From NCBI RefSeq assembly GCF_000308695.1, contig NZ_BAGG01000063.1:1-32469 (forward strand): DNA of 32,469 bases, read 5' to 3'. The translations under genes and the position numbers were made by a program. The DNA comes from Nocardia takedensis NBRC 100417 (lineage in GTDB: Bacteria; Actinomycetota; Actinomycetes; Mycobacteriales; Mycobacteriaceae). Shown piece by piece: positions 17,303 to 23,582 of this stretch. A model generated the notes under the pieces. It saw only the letters and a program-made list of their open reading frames with translations, did no database searches and was not told the origin of the DNA. The first letter of the stretch is position 1. Each line of letters starts with the position of its first letter.

Positions 17303-17564
17303 TCAGCGTGGCCCGGATCGCGACCCGGGTGGTGGTTGGGGGGACGGTGTGGTGGTGATGTGGTGGATGCGCGGGCCGTGGGGGGCGAGTCGGGTGAGGT
17401 GTCGGGCGGTGTCGGTGGTGAGCTGCCCGGCTCGGGGGCTGGTCACGGTCGAGGACCGGCAGCGCGGCGAACCCCCGCTGCGCCAGTGTCACCGCCGCCA
17501 CCCGCACCGGGGTGTCCTCGGACACCGTCACCACCGGACGAACCATCACCTCGTACACATGCAT
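17303..17564 (-). pseudogene. Truncated CBS-domain protein gene
   Basis: The first 41 codons encode a clear half of a CBS domain (MHVYEVMVRPVVTVSEDTPV, then VAAVTLAQRGFAALPVLDRD), a fold that usually binds adenine nucleotides. After about 17442 the frame turns into proline/histidine-rich sequence, while another frame becomes coding-like (TARHLTRLAPHGPRIHHIT) and ends at 17303. This suggests a frameshift or small deletion. Upstream everything needed for expression remains: GAGGAGG nine bases before the ATG, and a good promoter at 17615-17643. The gene is therefore probably recently inactivated, or a sequencing error splits it. Confidence 0.6.
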
Positions 17565-17614
17565 CTACCTCGGCCTCCTCGGAAACGGACGTCGACGGAA
17601 CCATCGACACAAGA

Positions 17615-17643
17615 ACCATAACTAGCGAAAAATATTTCGTCAA
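17615..17643 (-). promoter_or_regulatory. Promoter with operator, driving the CBS pseudogene
   Basis: On the minus strand TTGACG (17643-17638), a 17-base spacer and TATGGT (17620-17615) form a near-consensus promoter. The palindrome CGAAA-N4-TTTCG at 17626-17639 overlaps the -35 and fills the spacer. The same palindrome occurs in the terC promoter 56 bases away, which suggests joint control. Confidence 0.68.
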
Positions 17644-17673
17644 TCACAGATCGCTTCAATCTTCTCGCGAAGC

Positions 17674-17703
17674 TTGAAATACGAAACATATTTCGCAAAT
17701 TAT
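17674..17703 (+). promoter_or_regulatory. Probable terC promoter with the same operator
   Basis: TTGAAA (17674-17679) and AATTAT (17698-17703) lie 18 bases apart. A second copy of CGAAA-N4-TTTCG (17682-17695) fills the spacer. The transcript would have a ~90-base leader including a 7-bp hairpin (GAAGCGG/CCGCTTC, 17711-17730). The 100 bases at 17601-17700 contain 38 G+C, far below the rest of the window. Confidence 0.6.
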
Positions 17704-17799
17704 GGGTGGGGAAGCGGAACGCCCCGCTTCGCCGCGCAGGTCCCACCAGGACGCGCGGCCGGTCCCGAAACAGTCTTGGAAACCCGGAGGTTGCTGCTC

Positions 17800-18849
17800 A
17801 TGTCGGTTCCGTTGTGGATGTGGCCGGCAGTGCTGGGCATCATCCTGGTGATGCTGGCGCTGGACTTGTTCGCCCACCGCAGAGCCCACGTGGGGGGTGT
17901 GCGCGAGGCCGCGGCCTGGTCGGGGGTCTGGGTCGCGCTGGCCGTCGCGTTCGGCGCGGGCATCTGGTGGTGGTGGGGTCCGGAGTTCGCCGCGCAGTAC
18001 TTCGCCGGCTACGTCATCGAGAAGTCCCTGGCGGTGGACAACGTGTTCGTCTTCGCCGTCATCTTCGGCTACTTCGCCGTGCCGCGCGAATACCAGCACC
18101 GGGTGCTGTTCTACGGCGTGCTCGGCGCCCTGGTCTTCCGCGGGGTGTTCATCGCCGCGGGCTCGATCCTGATCGCGAGCTTCGCCTGGATCCTGTACGT
18201 GTTCGGCGCGTTCCTCGTGGCCACCGGCATCAAGATGGCCCGTCACAGCGACGAGACCATCGACCCCGACAAATCCCCGGTCCTGCGCGGGTTCCGGCGC
18301 CTGGTCCCGATGACCGAGGGCTACCGCGGCCAGAAGTTCTGGGTCAAGGAGGGCGGGCGCTGGCTGGCCACGCCGCTGCTGGCGGTGCTGGTGCTGGTCG
18401 AGACCACCGACATCGTCTTCGCCGTGGACTCCATCCCCGCCATCTTCGCCGTCACCAGCGAACCGTTCCTGGTCTTCACCTCCAACGCCTTCGCCATCCT
18501 CGGCCTGCGCGCGATGTACTTCCTGCTCGCCGACCTGATGCACCGCTTCATCTACCTCAAACTCGGCCTCGCCGTGGTCCTGGTCTGGGTCGGTGTCAAG
18601 ATGCTGCTGCTCGAGATCTACAAGATCCCCACCACCGTCTCCCTGGCCGTGGTCATCGCCATCCTCGCCGTCGCCGTGACCGCCAGCTGGCGGCGCACCC
18701 GCACCCCCGGCACCACGCCCGGCGACCCCACCGACACCGGGACCGCGCACCGGCCCGAACCGATCGGCGCCCCCGCCCACGGCAAGACCCTGATCGACCC
18801 CGCCCTGCTCACCCCCACCCCCACCGATACCGGCGACCGGAACCCCTGA
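17800..18849 (+). CDS. terC: TerC family integral membrane protein
   Basis: The 349-residue polytopic protein belongs to the TerC/Alx family, associated with tellurite resistance and Mn2+ export or metalation of exported proteins. About eight hydrophobic segments are visible. Conserved acidic membrane motifs are VIEKSLAVDNVFVFAVIF near residue 70 and VLVETTDIVFAVDSIPAIFAVT near 195, followed by FLVFTSNAFAILGLRAMYFLL. The C-terminal ~50 residues are a Pro/Thr-rich cytoplasmic tail (TRTPGTTPGDPTDTGTAH). ATG 17800 follows GGAGG by nine bases; an upstream extension of the frame from TTG 17674 overlaps the promoter and is rejected. terD lies 3.7 kb upstream, so the two Ter genes are near but not co-operonic. 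Confidence 0.94.
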   Translation: MSVPLWMWPAVLGIILVMLALDLFAHRRAHVGGVREAAAWSGVWVALAVAFGAGIWWWWGPEFAAQYFAGYVIEKSLAVDNVFVFAVIFGYFAVPREYQHRVLFYGVLGALVFRGVFIAAGSILIASFAWILYVFGAFLVATGIKMARHSDETIDPDKSPVLRGFRRLVPMTEGYRGQKFWVKEGGRWLATPLLAVLVLVETTDIVFAVDSIPAIFAVTSEPFLVFTSNAFAILGLRAMYFLLADLMHRFIYLKLGLAVVLVWVGVKMLLLEIYKIPTTVSLAVVIAILAVAVTASWRRTRTPGTTPGDPTDTGTAHRPEPIGAPAHGKTLIDPALLTPTPTDTGDRNP

Positions 18850-18862
18850 ACCAGCCCCACGA

Positions 18863-18901
18863 CCGTCAGCTGCGCCCGGCCCCGCGCCGCGCAGCTGACG
18901 G
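18863..18901 (+). terminator. Hairpin after terC, probable terminator
   Basis: CCGTCAGCTGCGC and GCGCAGCTGACGG pair perfectly over 13 bp around a 13-base GC-rich loop, 14 bases after the terC stop. No T-run follows. It separates terC from the winged-helix gene, which therefore needs its own promoter. Confidence 0.7.
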
Positions 18902-18949
18902 CACCCCCTGACCCGCCCGACCCCCGACACCGGAAGGTGGATACCGGAA

Positions 18950-19309
18950 ATGACGATGGTCTATCGTGCCCGTATGGGCACCCGCGACACCCCCCGGACC
19001 ACCGAGACCACCAAGCCTGCCGCGGGGCCGGCCACGACCGCGCGGGGCTGGACGTTCCTGACCAACCACGCCCACGTGCTGCTGTGCCTGTCCCGCAACG
19101 GCGACCTCACCATGCGCGAACTCGCCCAGGCCATCGGCATCACCGAACGCGCCGTCCAAGCCACCATCGCCGACCTCGTCGCCGACGGCTACCTCACCAC
19201 CATCAAGAACGGCCGCCGCAACACCTACACCATCCACGGCCACGGCCGATTGCGTCACCCGCTGGAATCCCACCACACCATCGACGAACTCATCACCGCC
19301 CTACGCTGA
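18950..19309 (+). CDS. Small winged-helix DNA-binding protein
   Basis: The product (119 residues from this start) contains one MarR/ArsR-like winged helix: WTFLTNHAHVLLCLSRNG, LTMRELAQAIGITERAVQATIADLVADGYLT (recognition helix) and NGRRNTYTIHG (wing). No effector domain or metal-binding cysteines follow, so ligand control is unclear. Two starts compete: ATG 18950 has AAGGTGG nine bases upstream, whereas ATG 18974 lies six bases after TATCGT and could be leaderless. The protein could regulate the upstream terC/CBS promoters, but no matching palindrome is visible at its own promoter. It is the last intact gene before the recombinase remnant. Confidence 0.82.
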   Translation: MTMVYRARMGTRDTPRTTETTKPAAGPATTARGWTFLTNHAHVLLCLSRNGDLTMRELAQAIGITERAVQATIADLVADGYLTTIKNGRRNTYTIHGHGRLRHPLESHHTIDELITALR

Positions 19310-19363
19310 ACCCCACCGGGCAGTGGGCCCGGCCCGTAGGATCGGCCGAATTCGGGTAGAAAT

Positions 19364-19407
19364 GACCTGACCCCCGGTAGAGAACGGGTCTGGATGCTGG
19401 TCAGGTC
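19364..19407. repeat. 9-bp inverted repeat at the recombinase pseudogene's 3' end
   Basis: GACCTGACC (19364-19372) and GGTCAGGTC (19399-19407) are exact complements 26 bases apart and overlap the stop codon at 19401-19403. It may be a weak terminator for the minus strand or the edge of a former mobile segment. Confidence 0.4.
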
Positions 19408-20294
19408 GGGAGTTGCCGGTCGAGGCGGTCGCGGTAGATCCGGTAGGCCTTGCGGTCGGCGGCCGCGGCGCTGTGGGCGAGGCGGTCGGCGGCGGCCAGC
19501 AGCGCCTGGTGGACATGTGGTGGTGCGGTGACGTGCAGGCTGTAGCCCTGGCCTCGCCGTATCTCCCGGCCGTCGCGCAGGGCGTGACGCTCTGCCTCGC
19601 CGAGGGCAACGGTGCGGTCGGTGAGGTGGTGGGCGATCTTGCCCGGCATCTCGATTCGGAGCGCGAGGTTCATCGATATCGGCGGGTGCGGGTTGTTCGG
19701 GGCGTCCGGGCAATAGGTCGGCCAGAGCGGTGCGGATCGCGACCCGGCTCACCTGGTGTCGGCGGGCCAGGGCGGCGATGCTCGCGCCGTCGCGGTATTC
19801 CTGACGGACCTGCTCTCTCACCCCGATCGTCGCGACTCGCGGGCGGCGCCCGGATCTGGCGCCGTGGGCCCAGGCGGCGGCCAGGCCCTCGCGGGTGAGT
19901 TCGTCATGCAGGTCGCGCTGGAACTGGCCGACCGAGATCAGCACGTCGACCAGCATGGTGGTGGTCGCGTCGGCCGCGGCCAAGTCGGTGATGCCCGACA
20001 ACGCGCCCGACAGCACCCGCAGCTTCACTCCGTGTTGCCGGCACCAGTCGCGCACGGCCAGGATGTCGGCGAGGTCGCGGCACAGCCGATACAACTCGGA
20101 CACGGTGAGCCGGTCGCCGGGGCGCGCGTATCGGGCGAGTTCGCGGAACCCGTCGCGCTGCAGGGCGGGGATCTTCGACGAGGTGGCCGGGTCGGCGAAC
20201 AACCGCACACCGTGGGCGCCGTCGACGAGACCGGCCTCGGTGACGTGGTGCTCTGCTCGTCGGTGGAGACCCGCGTGTAGACGAGTTCGGCCAT
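19401..20294 (-). pseudogene. Serine recombinase (resolvase/invertase family) with two frameshifts
   Basis: Three blocks in order make up one ~298-codon recombinase. Block 1 (20294-~20244) has the start and catalytic Ser10 in MAELVYTRVSTDEQST. After a frame change comes block 2 (~20240-~19705): VTEAGLVDG, RLFADPATSSKIPALQRDGF, RPGDRLTVSELYRLCRDLADILAV, GQFQRDLHDELTREGLAAAW and a Hin-like HTH (DGASIAALARRHQVSRVAIR). A second change returns to the first frame for block 3 (19673-19401): LRIEMPGKIAHHL, EIRRGQGYSLHVTAPPHVHQALL, which I recall as the C-terminal domain of actinobacterial members. The first shift removes residues just after STDEQST. Any product started in block 2 would lack the serine, so no active enzyme is expected. 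Confidence 0.82.
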
Positions 20295-20714
20295 GACCGC
20301 GGCGTCCCTTCTCCGACCCGATCGCTTTCCGTCACCGTTCTATCTGTCGTCAAACCCTGTCGTCGATCGAGAATGGACCACATTGGATTGGGTGCGCCGT
20401 TTCGGCAGGAGCCGCGCGGCCCGGCCACCGCCCCCGAGAGGTGTCGACAAAGGGTCATTTGACGACACCCACGGACCCACACTTTGCACCCACCGACCGC
20501 GGTCGCCGGCCTACCGCCGTGCGAAATCCGGTTCACCAGACCAGTCAAAAGCCATCGCCCCCTTCCCCTTCGGCCGCATTCCGGTCACACCCCATATCCG
20601 CCCGAAATTCGGCGAGTTCTACGGCTACCCCAACAAGATGTACGCCCATGCGACCGCGACCTTCCTCCGAATCCCGGCACCCTCGACCGACTGACACGTG
20701 GCCCTACTGTGCGG
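20295..20714. other. Non-coding gap upstream of the recombinase pseudogene
   Basis: This 420-base gap separates the recombinase start from the MMPL stop. It contains the inverted-repeat site at 20440-20469 and related TGTCGTC copies at 20345-20351 and 20358-20364. The stretch 20605-20694 (plus strand, reading KFGEFYGYPNKMYAHATATF and ending in TGA) has coding-like codon bias but no start or family match, so it may be a gene remnant. I see no intact gene. Confidence 0.5.
20440..20469. repeat. Resolvase-type site: 12-bp imperfect inverted repeat with 6-bp spacer
   Basis: GGTGTCGACAAA and TTTGACGACACC are complementary except for one position and are separated by GGGTCA. A third half-site, TGTCGTCAAA, lies at 20345-20354. 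A 30-bp two-arm site about 150 bases upstream of a serine recombinase fits a res/crossover or binding subsite. The partner gene is broken, so the site is probably a relic. Confidence 0.5.
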
Positions 20715-22670
20715 TCACCTGGTGGGTGTTTCGGTGTCGGCCTGCGGGCGCTGCGAGGCAGGGACACCCTCAGGGATCGGGAGTCGCAGGGTGACCGGGT
20801 CGGTGACGGGAGTGGTCAGGACGAGGTCGACGGGGTCGGCGTGCCGGGGGTGGGCGTCGGCCAGGATCGATTCGCCGAGTCCGGCTTTCCGTTGGAGGCG
20901 TTTCATCCACGGTGGCGCCCACCAGCAGTCCTCGCCGAGCAGTTTCATGGTGGCGGGCACGAGGATCATCCGCAGGACGGTGGCGTCGATGAGGAGCGCG
21001 GCGATCATGCCGAAAGCGATGTACTGCATCATGACCAGGTCGGAGAAGGCGAACGCGCCGACAACCACCAACAGGATGAGGGCGGCCGCGGTGATGATGC
21101 GCCCGGTGTGGGCGGTGCCGACGCGGATCGCCTCGGCTGTGGAGGCGCCTTGCGCGCGGGCTTCGACCATGCGCGAAAGCAGGAAGACCTCGTAATCGGT
21201 GGACAGGCCGTAGATGATGGCGATGATGACCACCAGCACGGGCGCGGTGATGGGTTGCGGGGTGAAATTCAGCGGGCCCGCGCCGTGACCGTCGATGAAG
21301 ATCCAGGTCAGGATGCCGAGTGTGGAGCCGAGTCCCAGGGCGCTCATCAGGGCGGCCTTGATCGGCAGCACCAGTGAACCGAAGGTCAGGAACATCAGCA
21401 GCGTGGTGACGAGGACCACACCGATGATCATCCAGGGCATCCAGAACAGCAGCGCGTCGATGATGTCCTTCTGGAGGGCGGGGACGCCGCCGACGAGCAT
21501 GCGCGCGGAGTCGGGTTGTTCGAGCGCGCGCAGGTATTCGATGGTGACGCCTGCATCATCGGAGTCGGTGAGCGCGGCGGTGGTGCGGAAGACTTCGGGG
21601 TTCGACGGCGACTGCGAGGGGACGGCGAATTCGGCGGCCAGACCCGGTGCGCTGTGGCCGAGCACGGCGAGGATCGCGGGCAGGATCGTGATCGCGGTCA
21701 ACGCGGCCATCGAGACGGTGGCGATCGCGCCGTAGGCGATGGATTTCAGGAATCCCTGCGGGAACAGCAGCATGCCGCCGAGGCTGGCGATGATCATCGT
21801 CGCGGAGAACACCACGGTGCGGCCCGCGGTCATCACGGTGCGGCGCACAGCGGCGGGCGTGTCGAAGCCTTCGGCGAGTTCTTCGCGGAACCGGCTGACG
21901 ATGAACAGTCCGTAGTCGATGGCCAGGCCGAACCCGATCATCGACACCACCGCCGAGACGAAGGAGGCGACCTCGGTGAACTCGGTCAACAGCATCACGA
22001 CGCCGAACACCGTGAGCCCGCCGACGATCAACGGCAGCGCCGCGGCGATCAGTCCGCCGAAGATGAAGAACAGCAGGACTCCCACGACGGGGAAGGCGAG
22101 TAGTTCCATGCGGTGGATGTCGGCGGCGATGGTGTCGTTGAGTTCCCCGGCCACCGGTTGCAGCCCGCCCACCCGCACATCGACGCCGGGGATGGCGAAC
22201 GCGTTCCGCACCGCGCGGTAGTTGCGGACCATCGTGGTGTCGTCGTCGCCGCGGATCGCGATCGCGGCGATGGCATGCCGACGATCCTCGGTCGCGGCCC
22301 GCGAACCGCTGATCTTGCCGGTCTCGGTGCGCCAATAGGCGGCGTTCACCCCCGTGATCTGCTCCGGATACCGCTTCGGCAGACCATTCAGACTCTCGAC
22401 GACCTTGCTCGCGAATTCCGGGTCGTCGACGGTCTTGCCCTGGGGTGCGGTGTAGAGGACGAGCACGTCGGCGTCGTGGTTGCGCCCGAACGCCGCGTCC
22501 GCGATCCGGGCGGCCTCCGAGGACTCCGCGCCCGGGTCGAACATGCCACCCGAGCTCAAATGGTCTTCGAGCCCGACCCCGTACCAGGCCAATCCGAGCA
22601 TCGCCGCGCCCACCACACCGATGACCACGAACCGGATCCGCGAGACCAGATCACCCCACCAGGTGAACAC
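20715..22670 (-). CDS. MMPL family RND transporter with apparent internal deletion
   Basis: The 651-residue inner-membrane protein is an MMPL-family exporter, a group that moves lipids or other envelope compounds using proton motive force. TM1 (12-31), a first periplasmic domain (32-185), TM2-6 (about 190-338, with DYG at 252-254) and TM8-12 (about 411-575, with STDYEVFLLSR at 490-500) are clear. Family members are usually ~710-770 residues. Here TM6 (AILAVLGH, to ~339) runs directly into APGLAAEFAVP of the second periplasmic domain; the loop, TM7 and the first part of that domain are missing. A three-residue gap near VFGVVMLL is also likely. The start is GTG 22670 after a GGTGAGG stretch. 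Function may be impaired. Confidence 0.85.
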   Translation of the reverse strand: MFTWWGDLVSRIRFVVIGVVGAAMLGLAWYGVGLEDHLSSGGMFDPGAESSEAARIADAAFGRNHDADVLVLYTAPQGKTVDDPEFASKVVESLNGLPKRYPEQITGVNAAYWRTETGKISGSRAATEDRRHAIAAIAIRGDDDTTMVRNYRAVRNAFAIPGVDVRVGGLQPVAGELNDTIAADIHRMELLAFPVVGVLLFFIFGGLIAAALPLIVGGLTVFGVVMLLTEFTEVASFVSAVVSMIGFGLAIDYGLFIVSRFREELAEGFDTPAAVRRTVMTAGRTVVFSATMIIASLGGMLLFPQGFLKSIAYGAIATVSMAALTAITILPAILAVLGHSAPGLAAEFAVPSQSPSNPEVFRTTAALTDSDDAGVTIEYLRALEQPDSARMLVGGVPALQKDIIDALLFWMPWMIIGVVLVTTLLMFLTFGSLVLPIKAALMSALGLGSTLGILTWIFIDGHGAGPLNFTPQPITAPVLVVIIAIIYGLSTDYEVFLLSRMVEARAQGASTAEAIRVGTAHTGRIITAAALILLVVVGAFAFSDLVMMQYIAFGMIAALLIDATVLRMILVPATMKLLGEDCWWAPPWMKRLQRKAGLGESILADAHPRHADPVDLVLTTPVTDPVTLRLPIPEGVPASQRPQADTETPTR

Positions 22671-23101
22671 TCACCTCACCCGCCCGCCGGCGACTTGTCG
22701 GTGACCCCGCTCGCCCGAACCCCGCCGCCCGAATACGCCGATCCGCATGCGTCCGAAACCCTTTCGTTGGTCCCGCCCGATGTGCTGACCCGCCAACGGC
22801 CCCGATCGGCCGAGGGTTCCCGAGATCAGCGAATTCTCAGGAAGAAGCCGGACCGGTCCGGTGAAGTACACCGAGGCACAGACCGTCGCGCGGCAGCGAC
22901 TGCAAGTTTTCGCGCCACCGCCGGGTGTCGGCCACGCCCGGTGGACCCGAATCCTCACTACGCCCTGCGGCTCCTGCGGCGCGTGGGCGCACACTGAAAT
23001 CCGACCGCGGCGGTGAGGGGAGCCGATGTCGAGAACGGTCCGACGGCTCCGTCCCAGGGGTGAACGGCCACAATGGCCGCAACGAACCCGAGGAGAGCAT
23101 C
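22671..23101. other. Non-coding gap between the MMPL and VOC genes
   Basis: The 431-base divergent gap contains a perfect 14-bp palindrome CCGGACCGGTCCGG (22848-22861), an inverted repeat CGAAA-CCC-TTTCG (22754-22766), and CGGCCA-CAA-TGGCCG (23065-23079) just upstream of the VOC gene. These are candidate operators. Open frames crossing it lack family resemblance and good ribosome-binding sites, and I find no gene. The MMPL promoter is not obvious. Confidence 0.5.
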
Positions 23102-23539
23102 ATGACGGTCCATCGGATGGATCACGCAGGCATCGTGGTCGAGGATCTGGCGGCGGCGGTCGCGTTCTTCGTCGAACTGGGGCTCGAAGTCGAGGGTGAG
23201 GCGTCGGTCGGCGGGCAGTGGGCCGACGACCTGCTCGGACTCGACGGCGTGCGGGCGGACATGGTCGTCGTGCGGACGCCGGACGGGCACGGTCGCGTCG
23301 AACTGTCCACCTTCCGCTCGCCCGCGACCGCCGGTCCCGCGCCGAAGACGGCGGTGAACACGCCGGGCATCCCGCGCCTGACCTTCGTCGTCGACGACGT
23401 CGAGGACGTTCTCGGGCGGTTGCGCGCCCGGGGCGGGGAACTCGTCGGCACGGTCGCGCGCTACGAGGACATCTGCCGGTACTGCTATGTCCGCGGGCCG
23501 GAAGGGGTGCTGCTCGGGTTGGTCGAGGAACTCGGCTGA
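23102..23539 (+). CDS. VOC family (glyoxalase/bleomycin-resistance fold) protein
   Basis: The 145-residue protein has two vicinal-oxygen-chelate beta-alpha-beta-beta-beta modules: HRMDHAGIVVEDLAAAVAFFVELGLEVEG with RVELSTF, and PRLTFVVDDVEDVLGRLRARGGELVG with RGPEGVLLGLVEELG. Metalloenzymes of the fold use two His and two Glu; His8 and the Glu residues are present, but the His expected before FVVDD is replaced by Leu. It could therefore be a binding protein or a VOC enzyme with a changed metal site. GAGGAGAG precedes the ATG. It is followed by an unrelated membrane protein gene 43 bases on. The substrate is unknown. Confidence 0.85.
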   Translation: MTVHRMDHAGIVVEDLAAAVAFFVELGLEVEGEASVGGQWADDLLGLDGVRADMVVVRTPDGHGRVELSTFRSPATAGPAPKTAVNTPGIPRLTFVVDDVEDVLGRLRARGGELVGTVARYEDICRYCYVRGPEGVLLGLVEELG

Positions 23540-23582
23540 CCCTGCGCGGCGCGGGCCGTCGGGCCGGCTAGGGTGGGGTGCC

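Noticed and set aside
17674..17799. Longer N terminus for TerC starting at TTG 17674
   Set aside because: The extra residues come from the AT-rich promoter region, and GGAGG nine bases before ATG 17800 marks the real start.
17701..17799. A Mn2+ (yybP-ykoY) riboswitch before terC
   Set aside because: Only a single 7-bp hairpin is visible; I cannot find the conserved loops of that riboswitch.
19401..19673. A separate 90-residue gene starting at ATG 19673
   Set aside because: It matches the C-terminal domain expected for this recombinase family and follows a frame break, so it is better read as part of the pseudogene.
22671..22994. A 107-codon minus-strand frame upstream of the MMPL gene
   Set aside because: Its composition is biased, it lacks a good ribosome-binding site, and it crosses the likely promoter region with no family resemblance.
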